Shown in pieces: positions 24,072-31,773 of a stretch of 33,581 bases of DNA. The notes below the pieces were generated by a model. That model had not been told where the DNA came from. It did no database searches and saw nothing but the letters and a program-made list of their open reading frames with translations. The stretch's first letter is position 1. Each line of letters begins with the position of its first letter. The stretch comes from Oscillospiraceae bacterium (GTDB taxonomy: Bacteria > Bacillota > Clostridia > Oscillospirales > Oscillospiraceae), in contig JAFZSD010000048.1 of the NCBI GenBank assembly GCA_017619535.1, positions 1-33,581 on the forward strand, in the 5' to 3' direction. The position numbers and the translations under genes are program-made.

Positions 24072-25118
24072 ATGAGGACTTTCAACTACTCGCTCATAAA
24101 GGATCAGAAGTGGGACTCTGAGCTTCTCGGTCTTATTGCCGCCATTTACAAGGAAGCCGGCAGGCAGGAAATGTATTTGAAGCAGAGGCCGGAAGAGCTC
24201 GAAAAGCTGGTCGAGATCGCAAAAGTTCAAAGTACCGAGGCCTCCAACGCGATTGAGGGCATCCGAACAACAAGCACCCGTATCAGGCAGCTTGTTGCGG
24301 AAAAGACGGCTCCCAAGAATCGCAGTGAGCAGGAAATCGCCGGTTATCGGGATGTTCTGAATATCATCCATGAGAGCTTTGACGCCATCCCGATCACTCG
24401 GAACTATATTCTGCAATTACACAAGATCCTATACAGCCACTCGACCAACTCCATAGCCGGTCAGACGAAGAACGTGCAGAATTATATCAGCGCCTCATAC
24501 CCTGACGGCCATACTGAGATATTGTTTACGCCTCTTGCCCCCTATGAAACGCCCGAGGCCATTGACCGTATATGCGAGGAGTACAACAGGGTCATAGGAA
24601 ATATGGAACTTGAACCGCTGATAGCGATCCCTGTCTTTATTCATGATTTCCTTTGTATTCACCCGTTCAATGACGGAAATGGTCGAATGAGTCGGCTGCT
24701 GACGACCCTTCTCCTTTATCGGAACGGCTTTTACGTCGGAAAATATATCTCCCTGGAAGCAAAGATAGCAAAGAATAAAGACCTGTATTATGACGCCCTT
24801 TCCGCGTCTCAGGACGGATGGCACGAGGGCAAAGACGATCCGGTGCCTTTTATCAAATACTTGCTCGGGACGATACTGGCTGCTTACAGAGATTTTGAAG
24901 ACCGGTTCGCGCTTGTGGAAACGAAACTCCCGGCAATAGAAACCGTCAGACGTGCAGCCGAATACAAGATCGGTCGCTTTACCAAACAGGATATCCGCGA
25001 GCTTTGTCCATCCCTGAGCCTCAGTTCGCTCGAAGGCGCGCTGCGTAAACTTGTCGCAAGTGGTGAAATAAGAAGAGAAGGAAGCGGGAAGAATACCTGT
25101 TACTTCAGGACTACCTGA
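24072..25118 (+). CDS. Fic-domain protein (class II, probable AMPylator) with C-terminal DNA-binding-like domain
   Basis: 348 aa; GGAGGTGAGGG precedes the ATG. The inhibitory helix motif (S/T)xxxE(G/N) is present N-terminally as Ser58-Asn-Ala-Ile-Glu62-Gly63, which defines class II Fic proteins. The catalytic motif HPFNDGNGRMSR occupies residues 197-208, with His197 and the downstream arginines intact. Fic enzymes usually transfer AMP to hydroxyl side chains of a target protein, and Glu62 would hold this one inactive. Residues from about 285 to the end (VRRAAEYKIGRFTKQDIRELCPSLSLSSLEGALRKLVASGEI) look like a winged helix. Codons are more A/T-rich than in neighbours, suggesting transfer. The target is unknown; no separate antitoxin gene is present. 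Confidence 0.88.
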   Translation: MRTFNYSLIKDQKWDSELLGLIAAIYKEAGRQEMYLKQRPEELEKLVEIAKVQSTEASNAIEGIRTTSTRIRQLVAEKTAPKNRSEQEIAGYRDVLNIIHESFDAIPITRNYILQLHKILYSHSTNSIAGQTKNVQNYISASYPDGHTEILFTPLAPYETPEAIDRICEEYNRVIGNMELEPLIAIPVFIHDFLCIHPFNDGNGRMSRLLTTLLLYRNGFYVGKYISLEAKIAKNKDLYYDALSASQDGWHEGKDDPVPFIKYLLGTILAAYRDFEDRFALVETKLPAIETVRRAAEYKIGRFTKQDIRELCPSLSLSSLEGALRKLVASGEIRREGSGKNTCYFRTT

Positions 25119-25170
25119 TTCCCTTAATCCGAACGGTATTCCCTAAAAACCGGAATCGATTTAAGGGAAT
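25118..25170. repeat. ATTCCCTTAA repeats after the Fic gene
   Basis: ATTCCCTTAA (25118-25127), ATTCCCTAAA (25138-25147) and the inverted TTAAGGGAAT (25161-25170) start at the stop codon. The outer pair is a perfect 10-nt inverted repeat. These match the half-sites upstream of the gene, so Fic is bracketed by the same element. They may be operators allowing looping, or ends of an inserted cassette. Confidence 0.55.
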
Positions 25171-25201
25171 AGGCCGGCAGACGAGCGCATCATAAAGAGA
25201 A

Positions 25202-25234
25202 CCGGACCTGATCTCCCCGTGGAGACAGGTCCGG
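25202..25234. terminator. Bidirectional terminator between Fic and the nitrogenase-like operon
   Basis: CCGGACCTG/CAGGTCCGG (9 bp) and TCTCC/GGAGA (5 bp) stack with a one-base bulge around the loop CCGT, ending ATCATTTT on the plus strand. It lies 17 nt past the end of the convergent ABC ATPase gene. Confidence 0.75.
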
Positions 25235-25251
25235 ATCATTTTCTGACTGTT

Positions 25252-26070
25252 TTACTGCCGCGGTTCCCCGCCTCCGGTGTCCGGGGATATGGATACTGGG
25301 ATCACGGAGTAGTAGTTTCCTCCGCCTGTCGGCACGGATTTAATGAGCACGTCCACTCCGAAATACTCCCTCAGGCGCTCCGCAGTGACCACTGAAGAGC
25401 TTTCTCCGTAGACGGACGTGCCGTCCTGTCCGAGAAGGAGCGTCGTGTCCGCTATCTGCAGGGCGTGGGCCGGATAGTGAGTGTTGATCACGCAGGATAT
25501 CCCGTCTCTCTTAGCCAGATCTTTCATTACGCCGAGTATTACCAGCTGGTTCTTGAAATCGAGGCCCGATTCGGGCTCGTCCAGGACGAGGACCTTGGCC
25601 TCCGCAGTCAGCGCCCGGGCGATCATGAGCATCTGCAGTTCTCCGCCGCTCATCTGGCTGCACTTCTTGTCCCGCAGGTGTTCTATCCCGAGGAGCCCGA
25701 ACGCCCTTTCGGCCGCCTCCAGATCGCGCTTTTTGGGCTGCTGCAGGATGCCCAGGTGGGCGCTCCGCCCGAGAAGGACCATCTCTGCTCCCGTATACAT
25801 CACGTTCGTATATCTGGCCTGGGGCACGTATGAGATGTTCTGCCACACTTTGCGCACTGGCATCCTTGCTATATCCTCGCCGTCCAGAGTGCTGCGGCCG
25901 TGATCCCACCTGAGTATGCCGGTCATGCACTTGAGGAGCGTCGTCTTCCCGACGCCGTTGGGCCCAAGGATCGCTGCGATCTGCCCGTCCTCCACCGTTA
26001 CGTTCACGTCTTTCAGTATAGGTTTTTTCGGGTCGTATCCGAATGTCCCGCTGATTATCTCCAGTCTCAC
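25252..26070 (-). CDS. FecE/BtuD-type ABC transporter ATP-binding protein (nitrogenase-like operon)
   Basis: 272 aa from the GTG at 26070, which overlaps the permease stop (GTGA); AGGGGGGAG lies 6 nt upstream. Walker A is GPNGVGKTT near residue 36, the signature is MSGGELQ, and Walker B is VLVLDEPESGLD. The ISYVPQ Q-loop and NTHYPAHALQIAD switch region follow the FecCDE/BtuCD pattern. It energises uptake of iron chelates, heme, corrinoids or related compounds. It is the last gene of the seven-gene operon. The C-terminus (after about 225, SVVTAERLREYFGVDVLIKSV) is a usual extension in this family. The substrate is unknown, but the operon suggests a cofactor-like compound. Confidence 0.88.
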   Translation of the reverse strand: MRLEIISGTFGYDPKKPILKDVNVTVEDGQIAAILGPNGVGKTTLLKCMTGILRWDHGRSTLDGEDIARMPVRKVWQNISYVPQARYTNVMYTGAEMVLLGRSAHLGILQQPKKRDLEAAERAFGLLGIEHLRDKKCSQMSGGELQMLMIARALTAEAKVLVLDEPESGLDFKNQLVILGVMKDLAKRDGISCVINTHYPAHALQIADTTLLLGQDGTSVYGESSSVVTAERLREYFGVDVLIKSVPTGGGNYYSVIPVSISPDTGGGEPRQ

Positions 26071-27089
26071 CGCATGCTCCCCCCTGTCCTTCTGAGAAGT
26101 ATGACGAAGATGGGCGCGCCGATTATGGCGGTGAGTATGGAGATCGGTATCTCCGCCGCCGTCGCCGCCCTGGCGATCGTGTCGATGATGAGCATGAACA
26201 CGGCTCCGAAGGAGATGCACGCGGGCACGAGCCGCCTGTGGTCTCCGCCGGTGAGCATCCGGCAGATATGGGGCACCAGCAGTCCGACCCAGCCGATCTG
26301 TCCGCACATGGAGATGCAGGAGGCCGTTATCATGGTGGCGCTGCCGATTATGAGCACCCGCAGGAGCTTCAGATTGTTTCCCAGGGCCCTGATCTCGTCC
26401 TCCGGCAGTACCAGGATGTTAAGTTTCCATCTGAGAAGGAAGATGATCAGTATGCCCAGGATTATGAAGGGCCCGCCCAGGGCAAGGCTTTTGTAGTTTG
26501 CGTTCACCAAGCTGCCGAGGAGCCAGTAGGTTATGGCGGGGAGCTTCGAATCAGTGTCCGCCACGTACTTCACAAGGCTCGTCAGCGCCTGGAACAGGGA
26601 CGAGCATATTATGCCCGACAGGATTATCATGACCGTCGAGGAGCCCTCGCGCTTGATGCTGAAAGTCATGGTCAGCAGCACGGCGGCCACGCCCATCACG
26701 AGGGCGGAGGCCTGGACCAGGATCAGTCCAGCGTCGAACAGTATCGCCAGCACCGCGCCGAAGCTGGCGCCGGCGGCCACGCCCAGGGTGTCCGGCGTCG
26801 CCATGACGTTTGAGAACAGGCTCTGGAAGGCACACCCCGCCAGGGCCATGCCCGAACCGCAGAGCACCGCCAGTATTATTCTGGGAAGACGCATGTTGAA
26901 CAGCACGCTGTATGCGTTCTTCTCGATGCTGTCACGCCCGGCCGTGATGACGCTCCAGACGTTCCTGACGGTCTCCCCGGGGGTGTACATTATCCGCCCT
27001 ATGCCTAGGCATATGAGAGCCGCCGCTATCGGAAGGACGATCAGCAGCACCGTTATGAGGATATTCCGTTTTGCCTTTTTCGGGGCCAT
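26067..27089 (-). CDS. FecCD/BtuC-family ABC transporter permease (nitrogenase-like operon)
   Basis: 340 aa, the normal length with about ten membrane segments. The family motif RLPRIILAVLCGSGMALAGCAFQSLFSNVMATPDTLG lies at about residues 67-103, and GQIGWVGLLVPHICRMLTGGDHRRL near 265-290 is the conserved loop contacting the ATPase. A homodimer would form the membrane channel fed by the lipoprotein encoded upstream. The gap to the binding-protein gene is 33 nt, the longest inside this operon. Confidence 0.9.
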   Translation of the reverse strand: MAPKKAKRNILITVLLIVLPIAAALICLGIGRIMYTPGETVRNVWSVITAGRDSIEKNAYSVLFNMRLPRIILAVLCGSGMALAGCAFQSLFSNVMATPDTLGVAAGASFGAVLAILFDAGLILVQASALVMGVAAVLLTMTFSIKREGSSTVMIILSGIICSSLFQALTSLVKYVADTDSKLPAITYWLLGSLVNANYKSLALGGPFIILGILIIFLLRWKLNILVLPEDEIRALGNNLKLLRVLIIGSATMITASCISMCGQIGWVGLLVPHICRMLTGGDHRRLVPACISFGAVFMLIIDTIARAATAAEIPISILTAIIGAPIFVILLRRTGGSMR

Positions 27090-27122
27090 AGAACGAGGTC
27101 TCCGTTTCCTGTCAGTTTAATA

Positions 27123-28352
27123 TCACATATGGGATTCCGGCACCGGATCGTAGATGCGGGCGAGCTGCTCCTCGGTCAGGTCGATGCCGTAGGTGTTCTT
27201 GTAGTGATCCTTCACGATCTGGTCGAAATCGATGTCCTCGAACTGCTCAGGCAGCTGCTTCATGGCCATCCACAGCATCATGAGAGGCGAGTCGTAGGTC
27301 GTGGCGAACCAGTAGAACGTTCCGAGAGGAATCTTGTAGACCTTCCCGTTCTGCACCGCTTTCAGTCCGCTCCAGTCGTGGCCTTCCGCCGCCGTGCTGT
27401 TGAGGATATCGTCAGCCTTGAAGGCGGAGAAACTGTTGAGGAAGATTATATCCGGATCCCACTCGTAGATCTGCTCCATGTTCACGGGCGCCGTGGAGTT
27501 TCCGAGCTCATAGCCCACGTTTATGCCGCCGGAGTATCTGATCCAGTAGTCGGCCGACTGGGTGCCGCCCGCCACCAGCGCGGAATCGTTGTAGTTGGCG
27601 ATTATAAGGCTCCTGGGACGCTCGGCCTCAGGGACGCCGGCTATGCGCTCCGCCACCAGGGTCTCGATCTCGTTCTTGAAACTTTCGAACTGGGCGCTCC
27701 TGTCGGGCATGTCGAATATCTCGGAGAGGAACTTCGTCCACTCCAGGGTGACCTTGACGATGCTGTTGCCGTCGCCGCCGGTGTTGCCGTCATAGAACGG
27801 ATCGAAAGCCACCGCCGGGATGCCTGCCTTCTCGATGAGCTCCTTCTCCTGCTCCTTGCCGGCGAAGTAGAACACTACGTCCGGCTCGAGCTTTATGAGC
27901 TCCTCGGCGTTTATCTCGCTGCCCTCGTAGAAGGAGGTGGACACGTCGGCTATATCCGGCACCAGTTCGGCCACGATGGAGTGCATCGCCGTGTTCTTGG
28001 AGGCCGGGTGGATGCCTACCAGCTTCTCGGCGGAGCCCATGAACAGGGCGAACAGCGCCGGAAGCGGAGTGACGGAGGTTATGGCCACGCGGTTTATCTC
28101 CCTGGGGATCTCCACCTCGTTGCCCGCCTCGTCGACGATGATGCGGGTCTCAGGCTCCGCAGGCTCGGTCTCGTCTTTTTTCTCTTCTGTATCATCTTTC
28201 GGCTGCGCCTTGCCGTCGGGTCTGGGCTGGACGTCGCTGGGGGAAACGTATTCGCTGTCTCCCGATGCCGCGCCGCTGTCTTTGCTGCCGCACCCCGCAA
28301 AGAGCGAGAAAGCCATTACCAATGCCAGCAGGATCGCTATTGTCTTTTTCAT
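27123..28352 (-). CDS. Metal-chelate/corrinoid-type ABC substrate-binding lipoprotein (nitrogenase-like operon)
   Basis: 409 aa. The signal peptide ends with lipobox FAGC and Cys21. A low-complexity acidic linker of about 45 residues (QPRPDGKAQPKDDTEEKKDE) precedes a type III periplasmic-binding fold (Peripla_BP_2) that opens with RIIVDEAGNEVEIPREINRV and ends in a helix-rich C-lobe. GIHPASKN, ELIKLEPDVVFYF and EWDPDIIFLNSF are typical of this fold. Aromatic residues late in the chain (GTFYWFATTYDSPLMMLWMAMKQ) could line a pocket for a planar ligand. ATGA overlap with the NifK-like gene makes co-translation with the reductase likely. GGAGG lies 10 nt before the ATG. Confidence 0.88.
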   Translation of the reverse strand: MKKTIAILLALVMAFSLFAGCGSKDSGAASGDSEYVSPSDVQPRPDGKAQPKDDTEEKKDETEPAEPETRIIVDEAGNEVEIPREINRVAITSVTPLPALFALFMGSAEKLVGIHPASKNTAMHSIVAELVPDIADVSTSFYEGSEINAEELIKLEPDVVFYFAGKEQEKELIEKAGIPAVAFDPFYDGNTGGDGNSIVKVTLEWTKFLSEIFDMPDRSAQFESFKNEIETLVAERIAGVPEAERPRSLIIANYNDSALVAGGTQSADYWIRYSGGINVGYELGNSTAPVNMEQIYEWDPDIIFLNSFSAFKADDILNSTAAEGHDWSGLKAVQNGKVYKIPLGTFYWFATTYDSPLMMLWMAMKQLPEQFEDIDFDQIVKDHYKNTYGIDLTEEQLARIYDPVPESHM

Positions 28353-29470
28353 TTCGATGTACCTCCGATCCGTTCCGCGATCGTTCCTATGTTCTTATCG
28401 TCCATCAGGGCCGCGGCCCTGCCGTATATCCCGCCTGACACCGGCGTGCCGGGCAGGGGTATGAGTCCCGTTTTCGTTTTATCGTGTATGAGGCTCCCGA
28501 ATACCGGATCCGCTATGACGGCCCTGTATCTTCCGGAGTTTATCTCCTCTTCGGCCTGCCGCTCCGTTTCTATATCCATGTCGCTCATCCCGGACAGATG
28601 AGAGAATATGTCCGCGACCGTTATGCCGCCGATCCCGTGCCCCAACGCCAGTTCCTCTCTCAGGGACGCGCCAATGACCGCGTCTCCCAGATAGAGGACG
28701 TCTCCCGCCGGGTACGTCTCCGGGGCCTCTCCCCGCAGGCGTCCGGCGATCGCTTCGGCGGAGCTCTCTCCCATGGGGAATCCGACCGCCATGGGGATGT
28801 CCAGTGTCCTGCTCAGGTACTGCGCTGCGCGGATGCCCGTGGAGGTAAGGCACAGGACGCTGTCCGCCTCCGATGCCCTTTCGATGTCTCCGGAGCAGTC
28901 TCCCTGTCCCAGGGATGCGATGACCTTTATTCCGGCTCCTTCGAGCCTTTTTACCGCTATCTCCCTGTTTCCCGTTCCCGACAGGGACAGGGCGTCGTCG
29001 CCGGTCAGGACCGTGCCGCCCTTCCGGGCGCCGGGTTTCAGGAATCTCTTCAGCAGCCAGAGCTGGGCCTCCGACGCTCCCGCGTCGTACAGTCCTATGC
29101 CGGTGGCGGGAAATCCCGCCGTCGGGATGCTGCTCCTCTGCTCTATCTCTCTCGCTATGCCCCTGAGGTCTGTGCCGATGAGCATAGGCACGGAGCTTCC
29201 CACCAGCGCGATGAAGCGGGGCCTGAGATCCCCGGCTGCCGTCAGCACCTTGTTTATGAGCTTCTCGTCGTCCCCCAGGGCCGCGTCCAGTTCCCGGAGC
29301 TGGGAACAGAACACCCTGGACGGGCTGGACGCATATCTCGGTTCGTCGTAGGACGTGAAGTTTATGGTGCAGCCCGACGCGTCGTGGATGACGGACATGC
29401 CGTCCCCGCCGTAGAACACGGAGCATATGCCGCCGTAATCGGGGGCGAAGGGCGGGAGATATATGTTCAT
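28349..29470 (-). CDS. NifK-like nitrogenase-superfamily component 1 subunit
   Basis: 373 aa from the ATG at 29470, overlapping the NifD-like stop (ATGA). This is much shorter than NifK (about 520). The oxidoreductase/nitrogenase component 1 fold is indicated by the N-terminal PPFAPDYGGICSVFYGGDG, INFTSYDEPRY and SRVFCSQLRELDAALGDDEKL (compare TTALxExDxVFGGxxKL in the family), then FIALVGSSVPMLIGTDL and IPTAGFPATGIGLYDAG. Cys16 and Cys34 or Cys55 occupy regions where P-cluster ligands lie. The third expected cysteine, before the IGDD-like motif, is replaced in VGSSVPMLIGTDL. It should pair with the NifD-like subunit around a shared Fe-S cluster. Substrate unknown. Confidence 0.82.
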   Translation of the reverse strand: MNIYLPPFAPDYGGICSVFYGGDGMSVIHDASGCTINFTSYDEPRYASSPSRVFCSQLRELDAALGDDEKLINKVLTAAGDLRPRFIALVGSSVPMLIGTDLRGIAREIEQRSSIPTAGFPATGIGLYDAGASEAQLWLLKRFLKPGARKGGTVLTGDDALSLSGTGNREIAVKRLEGAGIKVIASLGQGDCSGDIERASEADSVLCLTSTGIRAAQYLSRTLDIPMAVGFPMGESSAEAIAGRLRGEAPETYPAGDVLYLGDAVIGASLREELALGHGIGGITVADIFSHLSGMSDMDIETERQAEEEINSGRYRAVIADPVFGSLIHDKTKTGLIPLPGTPVSGGIYGRAAALMDDKNIGTIAERIGGTSK

Positions 29471-30720
29471 TCCGCGCACAGTCTCGCCTCCTCCGATATC
29501 TCAGCCACGGTGACCGCCGTCTCCGGCGCGTCCTCTAATAGCCTGCATACGTTCTGTACCGCGTCCCAGCCCCAGTATCCGTTGTCGCAGAAGAGGGGCA
29601 CCGTCCAGGCCGCGCGGGCAAAGCACCCGCACTCCTGGCCGACCGCCACGGCTTCGCAGATCCCCTTCGCCCTTGAGTCGGGCATGTCGTACCTTCCGCA
29701 GTCTCTTATCTCCACGTCCGGGAACTCGGAGGCCAGCGCTTCGGCGTGGGGGCCCGAGCCCGCCGTGGGCGAATAGACGTATATCTTCTTTACGTTCAGT
29801 CCGCAGCGTTTCAGGAACAGGCCCCAGCTCACGGGGTCTATGAAGGCAGCCGAATCCACGTACACGGGCAGGCCGCCCAGTTTCTTCGCCGCCTTTTCCG
29901 CCGCGCATACGGCGCTCTGCCTCAGAGCCGTGAAGTCGGGACAGGCTGTCTCCAGAGCGTCGCAGACCTTTTTCATGTCGCTTTCGAAAATGTCGAGATC
30001 CGCCTTCTGGGTCAGCATCACGAAGGGGGTGCCGAACCGTTTCTGAAGGAGCTTCACGGCTTCGCTGCCGTAGGGCATGGTGCAGACGTTCAGGGCAGCC
30101 CCCGCCATCTTCTGATACTCCTCCATCGTCCTGCATAGTCCTATGTGCATGAGGTCTATGCCGCTGCCCTTCAGGTGCTCCGTGAAAGCCCCTTCCCGGG
30201 GCCACTCGTTGCCGCCCATAAGGGCCGCCGTCCGGGGATCTCTCTCCGCCGGCTCCAGCAGGGAGAATATGTCCTCGTGGAGCTTGAAGATCGTCTGTCT
30301 CCTCTTGGCCGACTGACAGATGGGATCCATCTTCATGATCATGAACCTGACGTCCGGGTATGCTGTGCTGAGGTCCATGACCTCGCCGCTGTGGTCCGTG
30401 GCCAGCAGGCTGTCGATGCAGCTGGTGAAGATGATGACGACCTTCGGTCTCGCCGGCAGTCTCTCCAGGAGCTCGGTCACGCTTTTTGTTACCGCCTCCC
30501 GGTAATCGTTCATCACTATCTCGTCCTCCCGCAGTCCGTAGACCGACAGGCGGGAACCGATGCCGTTCTTCCTGGCGTTCAGCGCTATGATCCTGGCGCA
30601 GGACGCCGGGCAGAAGAACACCGCGTGGCTCTCCGGGATGTTCAGCGCCATCCTGGCTATGTCCCATCCCCCGTGGTAGGGCGAGCAGTAGCGTATGTCT
30701 TTCGCAATGGGATCAGTCAT
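29467..30720 (-). CDS. NifD-like nitrogenase-superfamily component 1 subunit
   Basis: 417 aa from the ATG at 30720 (GGGAGG 6 nt upstream), overlapping the NifH-like stop by 8 nt. The family is seen in Cys12 (RYCSPYHGG), Cys37 and Cys41 (FFCPASCAR) and Cys101 (IIFTSCIDSLLATD), which correspond in order and spacing to the three P-cluster cysteines of NifD. Another cysteine in LNVCTMPYGSEAVKLLQKRFGTP lies close to where NifD holds its cofactor-binding Cys275. The C-terminal VPLFCDNGYWGWDAV parallels NifD's PYHGYDG region but lacks an evident equivalent of cofactor ligand His442. The subunit probably carries the active site of a reductase. It is shorter than NifD (about 490). N2 reduction is not implied. 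Confidence 0.83.
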   Translation of the reverse strand: MTDPIAKDIRYCSPYHGGWDIARMALNIPESHAVFFCPASCARIIALNARKNGIGSRLSVYGLREDEIVMNDYREAVTKSVTELLERLPARPKVVIIFTSCIDSLLATDHSGEVMDLSTAYPDVRFMIMKMDPICQSAKRRQTIFKLHEDIFSLLEPAERDPRTAALMGGNEWPREGAFTEHLKGSGIDLMHIGLCRTMEEYQKMAGAALNVCTMPYGSEAVKLLQKRFGTPFVMLTQKADLDIFESDMKKVCDALETACPDFTALRQSAVCAAEKAAKKLGGLPVYVDSAAFIDPVSWGLFLKRCGLNVKKIYVYSPTAGSGPHAEALASEFPDVEIRDCGRYDMPDSRAKGICEAVAVGQECGCFARAAWTVPLFCDNGYWGWDAVQNVCRLLEDAPETAVTVAEISEEARLCAE

Positions 30721-31480
30721 CTTCCGCCTCCCGTGAAAGCTCCAGCATCGTGGACGCCAGGTCTTCATAGGCCTTCGCCATACTGCTCTCCGGGAAAGCC
30801 TCGACCACCGTGAGGCCCCGGTTCTCCGCCTCCTGGACCAGGCCGTCCCTGGGGATGACCCCTATGACTCTGCTCTCTATGCTGTCGGCGAAGCTCTCGA
30901 CGAGCTCACGCTCGTTCTCTACATCGCGGCAGTTGAGTATGAGGCCCGCGCAGCGGGCGTAGCCCCTCGCCTTGAAATTGTCCACCGCCAGGGCTATGTT
31001 GCCGGCGGCGTACATGGACATCTTCTCTCCCGAGGTGACGATGAACACGTCTCTGGCGTATCCGTCTCTTATGGGCATGGCGAAGCCTCCGCAGACCACG
31101 TCTCCCAGCACGTCGTAGATGACGACGTCGGGTCTGTATATCCCGTAGGCGTCAAGGCGCTCGAGGGTCTCGAAGGCGGTTATTATGCCGCGTCCCGCGC
31201 AGCCCACGCCGGGAGTCGGGCCTCCCGCCTCGACGCAGAGCACTCCGAAGCTGCCCTTCGTCACAATCTCTTCAAGGGCCACGTCCATCCCGTTTTTCCG
31301 TATGGAGTCGAGGACGGAAGTCACGGGCTTTCCCCCGGTGAGTGCCCGGGTGGAGTCCGCTTTCGGGTCGCAGCCGATCTGCATGACGGCAAGTCCCCTC
31401 ATGGCCAGGGCCGCGGCCACGTTGGAGGCCGTGGTAGACTTGCCTATGCCGCCTTTTCCGTAGATTGCTATCCTTTTCAT
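30713..31480 (-). CDS. NifH-like ATP-dependent reductase (nitrogenase superfamily)
   Basis: 255 aa from the ATG at 31480 (GGGAGC upstream), overlapping the TM1266-like stop (ATGA). The P-loop GKGGIGKST is at residues 8-16 and the QIGCDPKADST switch at 35-44. The two cysteines that bridge the 4Fe-4S cluster between monomers are Cys94 (GVGCAGRGI) and Cys130 (DVLGDVVCGGFAMPIR). A homodimer would pass low-potential electrons to the NifD/K-like complex with ATP hydrolysis. All key residues are conserved, so the protein should be functional. It is about 30 residues shorter than NifH at the C-terminus. BchL and CfbC share these motifs, so homology alone does not name the substrate. Confidence 0.9.
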   Translation of the reverse strand: MKRIAIYGKGGIGKSTTASNVAAALAMRGLAVMQIGCDPKADSTRALTGGKPVTSVLDSIRKNGMDVALEEIVTKGSFGVLCVEAGGPTPGVGCAGRGIITAFETLERLDAYGIYRPDVVIYDVLGDVVCGGFAMPIRDGYARDVFIVTSGEKMSMYAAGNIALAVDNFKARGYARCAGLILNCRDVENERELVESFADSIESRVIGVIPRDGLVQEAENRGLTVVEAFPESSMAKAYEDLASTMLELSREAEDD

Positions 31481-31740
31481 TCCGATGCTCCCACCACCTT
31501 GCCGGTCTGGATGCACTTGGCCCGGACTCCGCTTAGCCTGCCCAGTTTACCGGACAGGGCGTTTATCTCGTCGGAGGGCGCCTCCACCACTACTGAGATG
31601 ACGCAGACGCCGTGCTCGGGCCTGGGGATGCCCATTCTGCCGACTATGAACTTCGCGAAGTCGTGGAGTATGGCGTTCACAGACGCCACCGACTCCGGAT
31701 CTTCTACTATGATTCCTATCAGTGCTATTCTCTTCTCCAT
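31477..31740 (-). CDS. TM1266-like small ACT/NikR-C-fold protein (iron-only hydrogenase system regulator family)
   Basis: 87 aa from the ATG at 31740, with GGAGGAG 4 nt upstream. The sequence MEKRIALIGIIVED, FIVGRMGIP, GVCVISVVVEAPSDEINALSGKLGRLSGVRAK matches the small ferredoxin-like-fold family named after Thermotoga TM1266. That family is usually found with [FeFe]-hydrogenase maturation genes and is thought to be regulatory. Here it is the first gene of the nitrogenase-like operon, overlapping the NifH-like start. No HydE, HydF, HydG or hydrogenase gene is in the window. It may sense metal or cluster status or bind a small ligand; this is inference from fold and position. Confidence 0.75.
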   Translation of the reverse strand: MEKRIALIGIIVEDPESVASVNAILHDFAKFIVGRMGIPRPEHGVCVISVVVEAPSDEINALSGKLGRLSGVRAKCIQTGKVVGASE

Positions 31741-31773
31741 TTTTCTCCTCCGCGTTCCGGTCCGGAAAAGGGC

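Noticed and set aside
23630..25234. A complete integrative element at tRNA-Leu
   Set aside because: No integrase gene and no duplicated copy of the tRNA 3' end were found downstream, so only an islet or remnant can be argued.
27129..28601. 490-codon plus-strand reading frame
   Set aside because: It is antisense to the binding-protein and NifK-like genes, has no family resemblance and arises from the GC-biased codons of the real genes.
28484..29776. 430-codon plus-strand reading frame
   Set aside because: It is antisense to the NifK-like gene, which has conserved motifs, coupled starts and ribosome binding sites.
25252..31740. A true nitrogen-fixation (nif/vnf/anf) cluster
   Set aside because: NifB, NifE and NifN are absent here, the D and K chains are much shorter, no clear His442 equivalent is present, and a NifK cluster cysteine is replaced. 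The superfamily assignment stands, but N2 reduction is not supported.
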